Positions 15,819 through 24,358 of a stretch of DNA of 38,386 nucleotides are shown piece by piece; position 1 is the first letter of the stretch; each line of letters opens with the position of its first letter. Source of the stretch: Candidatus Rokuibacteriota bacterium. GTDB lineage: Bacteria; Methylomirabilota; Methylomirabilia; Rokubacteriales; JACOUJ01. Under the pieces are notes generated by a model. It did not search any database and was not told the origin of the DNA. It saw only the letters and a program-made list of their open reading frames with translations. The DNA is taken from contig JACOUJ010000239.1 in assembly GCA_016177865.1 (NCBI GenBank), positions 1-38,386 of the forward strand. The letters run 5' to 3'. The position numbers were made by a program, and so were the translations under genes.

Positions 15819-17686
15819 CGGTCCCACCACCGACGAGCCCACTCCTCAAGACAGAGCAAGAGCCAGATCTGACTGGACCGCTCGCGCTTGCCGGTGCGAT
15901 GTTCCTCCAGCAGGGCCTCCACGGCGTGGGCATTGATGAGCCCTCGCTGGCGGGTCCGCCTGTCGACGAGGATCTCGCGAGCGTATCCGGCCAGCTCTCG
16001 CCGAAACCACGTCCCGATCGGCACGCCGAACCCCATCTTGCGTCGCCCGAGAATCTCGCTCGGCAGGTCCTCCGCCATGACCCCTTTGAGCACTGCCTTG
16101 CCAGCGCCGTTTCGCAGCTTGAGTCGGCTCGGCATTCTCGCCACGTACTCCATGAGGAGGTGATCCAAGAGCGGCACCCGGGTCTCGAGCGAGACCAGCA
16201 TGCTGGTCCGATCGATCTTGGTGAGGATGTCCTCGGGGAGGTAGGTCCGGACGTCCAGATACTGGAGCGTCGCCAGGTAGTCGGAGGCCCGCCCCTCCCG
16301 GACAAGTTGGCGAAACAGCGCCGGAGTCACAATCGGTGCGACGTGAGCTTGCGCGTCCGGGGTGAGAAGCCGGCGGAGTGTCCCCGTCCGTTGATACGTG
16401 ACCATCCGGAAGTAGCGCTCGGTCGGTTCCGAGCCCAACAGCTCCAGGTATCCTCGTCCCCGGGCGCCCGGGGCAAGCAGGCTGGCCGCCAGTCGAAAGA
16501 GCGGCCGTGCTATGGCACCCAGCGGATGGTCCAGGCGCTCGTGCCACCTCAGCGCCTGCAAGTAGCGCCCATAGCCAGCGAAGTTCTCGTCCCCTCCGTC
16601 GCCCGACAGCGCCACCGTCACATGTTCCCGGGTGATCTTGGATACGTAATAGGTCGGAACCGCGGAGCTGTCGGCGAAGGGCTCGTCGAACTGCCACATG
16701 AGGCGCGGCATTGCTTCGAGAGCATCCGGTTTCACCACAAACTCATAGTGATCGGTCCCGTAACGACGAGCCACGGCTCTGGCATACCGGAGCTCGTCGA
16801 AATCCGCCTCGTCGAAGCCGATCGAGAACGTGCGGACCGGCTCCCCCACCTCCTGCGACATGAGCGCGACCACCGTGCTCGAATCCATTCCCCCGCTCAG
16901 AAAGGCACCGATCGGCACGTCGCTCACGAGATGGCTTCGGACCGAGTCCTGGAGACGCCAGCGGAGGCCTTCGACCCACTCCGCCTCTGTGCGAGTTTCG
17001 TCCGGGAGGAACTGGAGGTCCCAGTAACGCCGGACCTCGGGCTCACCGCGATCCAGATCGAGCACCAGGTACGACGCCGGGGCGAGTTTGCGGATCCCGC
17101 GAAAGATCGTCCGTGGGCTGGGAATGTACGAGAAGGTCAGGTAGTCCCTCAGAGCCTCCCAGTCCAGGTCTCTCGGCACCGACGGATCCTGAAGGATCGC
17201 TTTGAGCTCGGAGGCGAAGAGGAGTCGCCGCCCGTCCCAGGCATAGACGAGCGGCTTGATCCCGACCCGGTCGCGAGCGAGGAACAGGCGTCGGCGCCGT
17301 CCGTCCCAAATGGCGAAGGCGAACATGCCCCTGAGCCGGCCGAGACACTCCACCCCGTATGCCTCGTACGCGCGCAGAATAACCTCGCTGTCCGAAGTGG
17401 TCCGGAAGACATGCCCGTGGACCTCGAGTTCCCGGCGCAGCTCGCGGAAGTTATAGATCTCTCCGTTGAACACCAGCGCCACAGACCCGTCCTCGTTCGC
17501 CATGGGTTGATGGCCGCTGACGAGATCGATGATCGCAAGCCGCCGGTGGCCCAGCCCGACAGGCCTCCGAATCAGATAACCCTCCCCATCCGGCCCGCGG
17601 TGAGCGAGGATTGAGGTCATCGCCCGCAGGAGCTGCTCCCCTACGGGCTTTCCGTCCTGCCTGAGGACACCCGCGATCCCACACAT
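15815..17686 (-). CDS. asnB: Asparagine-synthetase-type amidotransferase (copy 2)
   Basis: A 623-residue glutamine-dependent amidotransferase with an intact glutaminase site (MCGIAGVLRQ, Cys2; FNGEIYNFRELRRELEVHG) and synthetase site (SGGMDSSTVVALM at 264-276; ALSGDGGDENFAGYGRY). It shares the domain order of the copy at 12059-13975 but differs along its whole length, so it is an old paralogue and not a recent duplication. Two glutamine-dependent copies plus a defective third in one locus suggest more than one amide-type modification, or an enzyme complex; both ideas are inference. ATG 17686 lies three bases after the O-ligase stop. The 3' end overlaps the next GT4 gene as GTGA. Confidence 0.95.
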   Translation of the reverse strand: MCGIAGVLRQDGKPVGEQLLRAMTSILAHRGPDGEGYLIRRPVGLGHRRLAIIDLVSGHQPMANEDGSVALVFNGEIYNFRELRRELEVHGHVFRTTSDSEVILRAYEAYGVECLGRLRGMFAFAIWDGRRRRLFLARDRVGIKPLVYAWDGRRLLFASELKAILQDPSVPRDLDWEALRDYLTFSYIPSPRTIFRGIRKLAPASYLVLDLDRGEPEVRRYWDLQFLPDETRTEAEWVEGLRWRLQDSVRSHLVSDVPIGAFLSGGMDSSTVVALMSQEVGEPVRTFSIGFDEADFDELRYARAVARRYGTDHYEFVVKPDALEAMPRLMWQFDEPFADSSAVPTYYVSKITREHVTVALSGDGGDENFAGYGRYLQALRWHERLDHPLGAIARPLFRLAASLLAPGARGRGYLELLGSEPTERYFRMVTYQRTGTLRRLLTPDAQAHVAPIVTPALFRQLVREGRASDYLATLQYLDVRTYLPEDILTKIDRTSMLVSLETRVPLLDHLLMEYVARMPSRLKLRNGAGKAVLKGVMAEDLPSEILGRRKMGFGVPIGTWFRRELAGYAREILVDRRTRQRGLINAHAVEALLEEHRTGKRERSSQIWLLLCLEEWARRWWDR

Positions 17687-17689
17687 CGT

Positions 17690-19003
17690 TCAACGCCTCA
17701 CGAGGTCCTGCCTGATGGCCGCCGGAACAGTGCCCCGGCTGGACTCTGCCGTCTGCTGGTCAAGGAGAAGCCGCAAGATCGTCGTCATGGCGACGACATG
17801 GAAGAAGAGATCGAAGTACGAAATGCTCAGAAACGTACCACTCACCAAGAACCCCGCTAGGCTCACCTCCAGCGCTCGGGCTGCATCGCCCAACCACCTC
17901 CCCCCCCCCGGGTCTCGCCGTGACCTCCGCACTATGTGTCTCAGGCTCAGCAGCGTAGACAGAATCAGGCCGCCGTAGAGGGCCAAGCCGGTGAAACCAT
18001 GTTCCGCCAGGACCTGCAGATAGATGCTGTGCGCGTCCTGATTGTCGTTCCACCGTTCGTCCGGCGAGTACCTCGAATAAACCTCTGGTGAGAAGGGCCT
18101 GAATCCCGCTCCGAGAAACGGGTGGTCCCATGCGAGTAGATACGCGACCCTCCAGGCGTTGAGGCGCATGCTAGCAGACGCGTCTTCCTCGGGAGTCCCG
18201 ATCGTTCCCATGCGCTCGAGCCATGGTGCCGGCATCACCGACTCGATCAGCGGTTTTCCGAACAGCGCCGCAACGAGCGCCAACGGAATAATCGCGAGCC
18301 TTATCCGGCTCTTGAGAAGCATGAGGGGCAGGACGACCGCCAGTCCCAGGACCGCGCCCCGTGAGTACGTGAAGAGGACCGCGATGATCGAGAACCCGAA
18401 CGTGGCCCGGAGGAGATATCGGAGCCACGGGCGCCTTTCGTCCCGACTCAGGAGCAGCAGGATAGGCAACACCATGTTGAGCGCCAGACCCAGGTCCGTA
18501 TTGCCCTCGATGAACGAGTCTGGCGGTCCAAGGACGCTATTGGCACCGCCCGTGGCTACGGCCCAAATTCCGCCCTTGAGCCCAAAGAACCCGATCGACA
18601 GCGCGATCACGTAGAATAGGACACGCAGCTTCCGCCGATCCTGGAAGAGCAGAAGCGTCACGAAGGTCATGAGCAAGATCTTCGACACCTTGGTCAGCTG
18701 CTCCCACGCGGGATCCGGATGAAGCGCGTTGAACGTCGAGGCGAGGAACACACCCCAGAGCGCCAAGAGCAGGTAGACTTCCCGCCTCCTCGGCAGCGGC
18801 ATCCGGTCCTTCGTGAAGAGCAGTCCACTCAGCGTAGCGATGGCCACCATTTGGGCGAACGGCATGGTGTAGGCGAAGCTCCACGTGAGGCGGTGAGGGT
18901 TCATGTAGCCGATCCACGACCATACCAGCACGCCGATCCATGGCGAAAAGAAGCAGGCCGGCAGCAGAGCGAAAATGACGCCCGTGACCAGAAAATCGCG
19001 CAT
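17690..19003 (-). CDS. Putative O-glycosylation ligase, exosortase-A-associated (Wzy/WaaL-like)
   Basis: An integral membrane protein of 437 residues with about ten hydrophobic helices. Its N-terminus (ACFFSPWIGVLVWSWIGYMN then PHRLTWSFAYTMPFAQM) matches the exosortase-associated O-ligase family. It has a large periplasmic loop between the last helices (about 270-325, with GAGFRPFSPE and DNQDAHSIYLQVLAEHG), the usual place of catalytic residues in Wzy/WaaL-type enzymes. The family is thought to polymerise glycan or ligate it to exported proteins. The start is ATG 19003 with GGGAGG four bases upstream, nine bases after the Kelch-like gene. A run of ten G on the coding strand (17909-17900) falls at codons Pro365-Gly368. 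Confidence 0.93.
   Translation of the reverse strand: MRDFLVTGVIFALLPACFFSPWIGVLVWSWIGYMNPHRLTWSFAYTMPFAQMVAIATLSGLLFTKDRMPLPRRREVYLLLALWGVFLASTFNALHPDPAWEQLTKVSKILLMTFVTLLLFQDRRKLRVLFYVIALSIGFFGLKGGIWAVATGGANSVLGPPDSFIEGNTDLGLALNMVLPILLLLSRDERRPWLRYLLRATFGFSIIAVLFTYSRGAVLGLAVVLPLMLLKSRIRLAIIPLALVAALFGKPLIESVMPAPWLERMGTIGTPEEDASASMRLNAWRVAYLLAWDHPFLGAGFRPFSPEVYSRYSPDERWNDNQDAHSIYLQVLAEHGFTGLALYGGLILSTLLSLRHIVRRSRRDPGGGRWLGDAARALEVSLAGFLVSGTFLSISYFDLFFHVVAMTTILRLLLDQQTAESSRGTVPAAIRQDLVRR
17900..17909 (-). repeat. Ten-base poly-G tract inside the O-ligase gene
   Basis: On the coding strand the tract reads as ten consecutive G between CCC and AGG, encoding the end of Pro365 and Gly366-368. It is the longest mononucleotide run I noticed in the window. 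Gain or loss of one base would replace the last 70 or so residues, including the final membrane helices. One of the two alternative frames stays open for about 46 codons to a stop at 17760. Such tracts can vary by slipped-strand mispairing. In a single assembled sequence this is also a common place for length errors. Confidence 0.85.
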
Positions 19004-19012
19004 CCCGCCTCC

Positions 19013-21220
19013 CTAAGGCCGTGCGGCGCCAGTCCGGGACCTTGCCGGGCCGGCTCCGTAGCGGTACAGAAACAGATACTCGTTCCTTGGGTACGTCCCA
19101 CCCAACACCATCAAGACGTTCTGATCCGGGTCGAAGACGGCCGTGTTCCCCCGGACGGGCAGCCCGTTCGGCTGCACCATCGCGTCCTTTTCCCACTGTC
19201 CCGTATCCGGGTGGTAGATGTAGAGGGTGATGTTCGCGGTCGAGAAATCCCGAATCCGGGGCCAGAGAAGGACCCCGTTGATCGAATCCCAGATGGGCAT
19301 GGCGCTGTTCCATGGCCAGTAGTCATCGGCGCCGCCGGGCGGGACCGGGTTGCTCACCGGAGTGTTGACGACGAACTCCAGCCGGCGCTGGTCGATCCAG
19401 TAGCGATAGAGCCGGCCCTGCACCGGCTCGATGACGTAGATCACCCTCCCGACGGGATCGATCGCGCCGTACTCCTCCGTGAGTCTGGCCTCTTGGAGGA
19501 CGTTGTCGTACAGGTACACTGACTCCCTGTTGCTCGCGATGGCGTAGTGTTGGATGCCGCTCCCGATGAACCGGATGATGGCGTCCGTCACGGGATCATA
19601 GACCGCGAACTTCACGCCGCCGTTAAGATGGCTCATCGTGCGATTGGGAACCGCCCACTGCTTCGTGATCGGATCGAATGTCATGATGCGATCGAGCACG
19701 AGATTCTGCGGGCACGGGTCCTCCGCAGCCGCCGACATATAGCCGGGGATCACCCAGAAAATGTGGCGTAGAGTGTCGTACACCCAGCCGACCTCGTCAG
19801 GATGGCTGGGCTGGACCGAGCCGGGCGGCCCGCAATACGGATATTCCAGCACCCACGTGTCATCCGCGACCGAGTAGGAGTAGACCTCGTTGCGTCCGGA
19901 GTCGTAGCCGATGAGGCCCGCGTAGTCGCCGCCGAGGAGATACAGACGGCCGTTGACTGGGTTGTGCGCGAGCCGCATGTGCTTCCCCGCCTGCGGGCCC
20001 TTACCATGTGGCGGAAGGCGCCGGGCCACCCATGTTCTGAGCGGGAGGTCGACTGGGCCAATCGGCAGGGAAGCGGCAGTTGCCGGCGATTCAAAGCCAA
20101 GTGGAAGAATTACGGGCGGCGGTGTTGGCCAAGGCCTGTCGTTGGTGAGCGTCCCGTTGCCGGCCCGAAGCGATTGTCCAACCCGGGAGGGCACATACTT
20201 GAATGCCCAAACGTCGCGCAGGTCCGTGGTGCTCTTGAGAAGGAACACCTGGTGGTGTGAGTCGTACGTCAGGTTGTTGCCGGCCCCGGGATTGATCCCC
20301 GGCGGCGCGGAGACTGGCAACTCGCTCCAACGGTTGAGGGCTGTCTCGTACACCCACACGTCCGACAGCTCGACACCGCCCTTCCCGTGCCCTCCTACCA
20401 GCAGGGCCACACCATTCACGCTGTCGAAGGCCACGTTTGGCGCAGTCCTTCCTGGAGGAGACACAGGAGGATTTCGCTTCGTCCAGACCCGCGTACCGGC
20501 ATCGAAGCTCCACGTTTCGCTCGAGTCACTGCCCCCAAACATGACGAAGACCCGCTGCTTCGTGTCGTAAACAAGTCCCGGAGACATACGGTGCGAGGGA
20601 CTGTTGGGGACCTCCGTCCACACGTTGGCATTGTGGTCGTAAAGCCAGGAAGGCCCCTTAGTCGTCAGGACGAGATCGTGATCCGGATCAAAGGCGCTCG
20701 CCGCCGACTCGCCGATGTATGGCTCCACGGGTGGCATCATTCGCTTTCCGCGTCCCGCCTTGAGATCGTATACGTACGTCGTGTGGGCGGTGTTGCCGTG
20801 CAGCGTCTGGTTGCCCTTGGTGATGTAAAGATCGTGTAAGGTGTCAACCGCGACGTTGCCCTGATCATGGCCCACACCCGGAAGGAACTCGCTCCAAGCG
20901 GCCTCGGTGACCTCGAGGAGCTCCCACCGATTCAGAGCGAAATCGTAGGCCAGCAGGGCGTTCTGGTCCTCCCCATCGCTCACGCTAATCGCATGGTATT
21001 GCCCAAAGACCAGTGCCTTCCTGAGGGCGGGGGTGTAGACAAAGGAGTTGTAGCCTTCGTCCCCGATGCCGTTACCCGTAGCCACGCCTCCGGCCCGTAG
21101 ATTGACCCAGATATTGGGCGGCAATTCTCGAGCTTCCAGTCGCGTTTGGGTGCCAGACAAAGTAAGGGCCAGACAGGCGACGGCGAGCGTACGTGCGGCG
21201 CTAGCTGCCCGATCGGTCAT
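19013..21220 (-). CDS. Exported Kelch-like beta-propeller protein
   Basis: A 735-residue protein with a likely signal peptide (hydrophobic stretch ARTLAVACLALTLSG, residues about 9-23) followed by repeated Kelch-like blades: FVMFGGSDSSETWSFDAGTR, VALLVGGHGKGGVELSDVWV, LYLLGGDYAGLIGYDSGRNE and VLMVLGGTYPRNEYLFLYRY. Each has the Gly-Gly and the spaced Tyr/Trp typical of Kelch units. The size allows one large or two seven-bladed propellers. No PEP-CTERM tail and no membrane anchor are visible at the C-terminus (GPARSRTGAARP). Function is unknown; a glycan- or protein-binding role outside the inner membrane is inference. The start is ATG 21220, overlapping the next gene's stop as ATGA. The longer open frame to 21532 has no support. 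Confidence 0.9.
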   Translation of the reverse strand: MTDRAASAARTLAVACLALTLSGTQTRLEARELPPNIWVNLRAGGVATGNGIGDEGYNSFVYTPALRKALVFGQYHAISVSDGEDQNALLAYDFALNRWELLEVTEAAWSEFLPGVGHDQGNVAVDTLHDLYITKGNQTLHGNTAHTTYVYDLKAGRGKRMMPPVEPYIGESAASAFDPDHDLVLTTKGPSWLYDHNANVWTEVPNSPSHRMSPGLVYDTKQRVFVMFGGSDSSETWSFDAGTRVWTKRNPPVSPPGRTAPNVAFDSVNGVALLVGGHGKGGVELSDVWVYETALNRWSELPVSAPPGINPGAGNNLTYDSHHQVFLLKSTTDLRDVWAFKYVPSRVGQSLRAGNGTLTNDRPWPTPPPVILPLGFESPATAASLPIGPVDLPLRTWVARRLPPHGKGPQAGKHMRLAHNPVNGRLYLLGGDYAGLIGYDSGRNEVYSYSVADDTWVLEYPYCGPPGSVQPSHPDEVGWVYDTLRHIFWVIPGYMSAAAEDPCPQNLVLDRIMTFDPITKQWAVPNRTMSHLNGGVKFAVYDPVTDAIIRFIGSGIQHYAIASNRESVYLYDNVLQEARLTEEYGAIDPVGRVIYVIEPVQGRLYRYWIDQRRLEFVVNTPVSNPVPPGGADDYWPWNSAMPIWDSINGVLLWPRIRDFSTANITLYIYHPDTGQWEKDAMVQPNGLPVRGNTAVFDPDQNVLMVLGGTYPRNEYLFLYRYGAGPARSRTGAARP

Positions 21221-22545
21221 GGGAGCGCCCTCACGTAGATCTGCTTGGTAGCTGGCGGCGGGCTCTTTTCCGCCCAGATGACGTATGGCGTCCGGCGGCT
21301 TATTGCTAGCGCGGGCGTGTCCGCCGCGCCACTTTCCGAATCCCTGAGCGGGACCGCAAGCGGCGCGCTCCAGCCGGTGCTGCCGAAGGACCTTACGTAA
21401 AGCTTGGCCCGCTGTCCGGGACGGCCCTCGGGCCACGTCAGCCACAGGCCCCCCTCGTCGCCGACGAGCGCCGCGCGGCCGGCTTCCCCAGCGTCTGGAT
21501 CCGCGTTCAAAGCGTCGCCATGAGCCACCCACCGGCTCCCGTCCCAGTGCTTGACATAAATCCGGTTATTCCCGCTACTCGGGCGCTCCTGCCAAGCCAC
21601 ATAGGCACGGCCGGCAAGTCCAGCCATCGCGAGATAGTTTGCGTACCCTCGGGGCGAGACATTGAGACGATCCCCGACGGTGACCCAATCGCCCAGGGAA
21701 AGCCTGGCGACCCGGACAGCCGCCGGACGGTACCCTGCCCTGCGCTTGGACTCCGACCAGGCGATCCACGGCTCACCTCCGAGGTCGGCGATCGCGAGAT
21801 CGATGATCGTCGCATCGCCCACCTGCCGGCTCTCCCATAGATCTTTCCCGTCCTGGACCCAACGGCCGTCCTGCAAGTGTTTGACGACCAATACGTTGTA
21901 GCTCACACCGGAGCCGGGCATGACGCGCGTCTCGATCCACGCCGCATAGAGACGGCCACTGACGACGGCAAGCTTCGGACGGCGAGCGGATGGGATATAC
22001 CCGGTTTCCTTCAAGCCGACGTCCGTATTCAGGGCTCCATTCAACTGTTCGGTATTTGGATCCTCGACCCACCTCGCGCCATCCCAGTGGGCCACAAAGG
22101 CGGAGGAGCCGAAATGAACGCCCCTAAGAGTTCCCCAGCCATACCCTCCACCCTCGTACCACGCCACGTAGGGTGCCTTGCCGAGGAGAGCGATGGAGGG
22201 CGCGTAGGCGCTTGGCCAGGTGGCGCCCGCCCCCGCATGGCCCCGGGCGTGTCCGATCCTGCCGCCGAGTTGCTCCCACTGCCCGTTCGCCCATTTCTTG
22301 ACGTAGATCGCGGAAAGTTCCCAGATACCGGGCCGCCGGTGCTGCGCCCACGCCGCATACAGCGTTCCACCGTCGTCGGCCGCAATGACCGGATTCGACG
22401 CCCAGCCCCAGGGGTCGGCGCTCAAGGTGCCATCGAGGAGGCTCCCCCCGAGCAGGCCACTGCCCACCGTGCCGCCGAGGAGCGTCGCGATCGTGGCTAG
22501 GATGAAAGCGCTGGCCACGGCCCAGCGAAGTCGCAGAGCATTCAA
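21217..22545 (-). CDS. Exported repeat protein, probable beta-propeller
   Basis: A 442-residue protein with a signal-peptide-like start (LRLRWAVASAFILATIATLLGG) and repeats with a recurring core: IYVKKWANGQWEQLGG, FVAHWDGARWVEDPN, VVKHLQDGRWVQDG and IYVKHWDGSRWVAHGDALN, interleaved with PYVAWYEG, LYAAWIETR, PWIAWSESK and AYVAWQERP. This alternating pattern fits a beta-propeller of about six or seven blades like sialidase-type or BNR-like folds, though no catalytic residues are apparent. No sorting tail is present (ends IYVRALP). I chose TTG 22545 because it overlaps the previous stop as TTGA and has TTGGAG eight bases upstream. It lies between two other exported proteins in a coupled set. Confidence 0.88.
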   Translation of the reverse strand: MNALRLRWAVASAFILATIATLLGGTVGSGLLGGSLLDGTLSADPWGWASNPVIAADDGGTLYAAWAQHRRPGIWELSAIYVKKWANGQWEQLGGRIGHARGHAGAGATWPSAYAPSIALLGKAPYVAWYEGGGYGWGTLRGVHFGSSAFVAHWDGARWVEDPNTEQLNGALNTDVGLKETGYIPSARRPKLAVVSGRLYAAWIETRVMPGSGVSYNVLVVKHLQDGRWVQDGKDLWESRQVGDATIIDLAIADLGGEPWIAWSESKRRAGYRPAAVRVARLSLGDWVTVGDRLNVSPRGYANYLAMAGLAGRAYVAWQERPSSGNNRIYVKHWDGSRWVAHGDALNADPDAGEAGRAALVGDEGGLWLTWPEGRPGQRAKLYVRSFGSTGWSAPLAVPLRDSESGAADTPALAISRRTPYVIWAEKSPPPATKQIYVRALP

Positions 22546-23054
22546 GGCATCAGCTCCAATACTTGCTCGAGAATCGCTATGGCCGAATTCAGGTCGTGAA
22601 TGGCCGCGGGGATCTGTCCCGGCGAGATCACCGGCGAGTCACCGCGGATATGCCTGTCCACGACGCCTCTGATCTGTACCCACGCCTCATGCGTTCTCTT
22701 CGATTCATAGTCCAGGAGAGGATCCGGAAACCTGGCGTACTGCTTCGCCCAGTACATCCCCGTGACTGCCAGCCTGACTTGGGCGTACATCTCGCTCATA
22801 ACCCCGTGTGTCTGATTGAAGCTCTCGAGGGCGTCTGGGCCCGCAAGCTGCCCAACCGCGAACTTACCCAGCCGGACAGCTGAGCGAACCTGCCCCGCGA
22901 TCACGACGGGGTCCGTGCTGACTCCCCCACCGATGTCCCTGACTCCTCCCAAAGGCGGCGCGGCGAATGCGATCTGGGATGCCGCTACCAGAACACACGC
23001 TCCAGCAAGGATGAACGAGTGAGCGATTGTCGTCCTGTCCCGGCCGATTCTCAC
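22542..23054 (-). CDS. Small exported helical protein, unknown
   Basis: A 170-residue protein that I do not recognise. It starts with a signal peptide: basic MRIGRDRTT, then the hydrophobic segment IAHSFILAGACVLVAASQIA, with a likely cleavage at AFA/AP near residue 32. The mature part is mostly predicted helix (AGQVRSAVRLGKFAVGQL, SEMYAQVRLAVTGMYWAKQY, PAAIHDLNSAIAILEQVLEL), as in a helical bundle. The open frame runs up to 23300, but GTG 23054 overlaps the GT4 stop as GTGA, and only this start puts the signal peptide at the N-terminus. It is coupled downstream by TTGA to the propeller protein, so the three exported proteins may act together. Confidence 0.82.
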   Translation of the reverse strand: MRIGRDRTTIAHSFILAGACVLVAASQIAFAAPPLGGVRDIGGGVSTDPVVIAGQVRSAVRLGKFAVGQLAGPDALESFNQTHGVMSEMYAQVRLAVTGMYWAKQYARFPDPLLDYESKRTHEAWVQIRGVVDRHIRGDSPVISPGQIPAAIHDLNSAIAILEQVLELMP

Positions 23055-24358
23055 CGTCGCCGCACCTCGCGGGCCACCGCCCTCCCGCTCGGAATCGCAT
23101 CGACTCGGCCACCGGGCGCCAGGAGCGCCGCGTATACCTCGTAAATTTGCTCCATGTGAGAGGCAACCGAGAACCGATCGCAGGCGCGCCTGTACGCTTC
23201 CTCGCCCATTTGCCGAGCACGTTCCGGATCTGACAGCAGCTCCAGAATCCGGTCGGCCAGCCCGTCGTGGTCCCCCGGGGGGACAAGGAAGCCGTTGCAC
23301 CCGCTCTCCACGATCTCGACTGGACCTCCTGCCATACTCGCCACGACCGGCTTCTTCATCGCCATGGCCTCAACGATCACCCGCCCGAACGGCTCCGCAC
23401 GCACCGATGCATGAACCACGACGTCCAGCAACTGAAGGACCTCGGGCATGTCCTCCCTGAAGCCGATAAACCGGACACGGTCGGTGATGCCAAGCTCCCG
23501 AGCGAGCTCTTCCAGCTCCACCCGGTAGCGCGCTTGTTCAGTCGGCGTGTCGCCGACGACGAAAGCCCGCGCCTGAGGCATCCTCTCGAATACGCGCCGC
23601 GCGGCCCGCAGAAAGACGCCATGTCCCTTCCACTCGACGAGTATCCCTACGATGCCGAAGCACCGGCTTGACTCTGGGATCCCAAAGTCCCTACGGCGCA
23701 GGCGCCGCCGCATGTCGCAATCGAACCTCGAAAAGTCGATAGGGGGATACACAACCCGCACCCGGCCTTGCGGGATATGCAGCGACAGCAGATTGGCCCT
23801 CGTTGCGTCCGAGTTGGCGACGTAACAATCCACGAAGCCCGCCAAGCTCCGAACCAGAAATGAATTCCACTCGTCGCCGCGCTGGAATCCAACCATGGGT
23901 GCCCCTAGGAGCCGCGCAGCGATGAGCGCGCCAGCGTCGAAGCCATTGTTCTGGTGCACCAGCACGACACGCCGCCTTCGTGCCCAGCTGTACAAACGAA
24001 CGGCATACGGAATGGTGCCGACCAGAAAATCGCCCACCGCAATCAGCCACATCAGAACCCGCTCCGCACGCGGGGCACGCCATTGGACCAGTCTCACTAG
24101 ATGCTCTACTACGGAGCTGGATTTTAGGCTCCGCGCCTCAGTGATTAACGCCACTTCTTTCAGAGTCCCAACGTGACGGAGGAGATACTCCCTTTGTTCC
24201 CTGCGTGAGACGACCACGTGAGGTCGATACGCCTCTGCGTCGAGATGTCCCAGCAGCGTGCAAAGGCTCATTGTCGAACCGGAGAGCCCAAAGCTCTTCT
24301 CGATGAAGAGCACGTCAACCGCCGGCTTAACCGATTCCCCCAGTCCCATCCGGTTCAT
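23051..24358 (-). CDS. GT4 glycosyltransferase
   Basis: A 435-residue GT-B enzyme. Its acceptor domain starts VDVLFIEKSFGLSGSTMSLC and contains VLVHQNNGFDAGALIAARLL. The donor domain has VVYPPIDFSRF, GIVGILVEWKGHGVFLRAA and HASVRAEPFGRVIVEAMAMK with both EX7E glutamates, then AGGPVEIVESG. A central hydrophobic patch (MWLIAVGDFLVGTIPYAVRL) suggests it lies at the membrane. Sugar specificity is unknown. It overlaps the next GT4 gene upstream by ATGA (24355-24358) and the exported helical protein downstream by GTGA. Confidence 0.93.
   Translation of the reverse strand: MNRMGLGESVKPAVDVLFIEKSFGLSGSTMSLCTLLGHLDAEAYRPHVVVSRREQREYLLRHVGTLKEVALITEARSLKSSSVVEHLVRLVQWRAPRAERVLMWLIAVGDFLVGTIPYAVRLYSWARRRRVVLVHQNNGFDAGALIAARLLGAPMVGFQRGDEWNSFLVRSLAGFVDCYVANSDATRANLLSLHIPQGRVRVVYPPIDFSRFDCDMRRRLRRRDFGIPESSRCFGIVGILVEWKGHGVFLRAARRVFERMPQARAFVVGDTPTEQARYRVELEELARELGITDRVRFIGFREDMPEVLQLLDVVVHASVRAEPFGRVIVEAMAMKKPVVASMAGGPVEIVESGCNGFLVPPGDHDGLADRILELLSDPERARQMGEEAYRRACDRFSVASHMEQIYEVYAALLAPGGRVDAIPSGRAVAREVRRR

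Noticed and set aside
15899..17614. Plus-strand open frame of 571 codons
   Set aside because: It lies opposite the second amidotransferase, whose catalytic motifs are intact. The plus-strand product has no domain and no plausible ribosome binding site.
12059..17686. Recent duplication of the two amidotransferase genes
   Set aside because: Both share the family motifs but differ along their length and have unlike neighbours, so this is ancient paralogy and not a repeat.
21221..21532. N-terminal extension of the Kelch-like protein
   Set aside because: It overlaps the propeller gene in another frame, is Arg-rich, and would hide the signal peptide. The coupled ATG at 21220 is much better.
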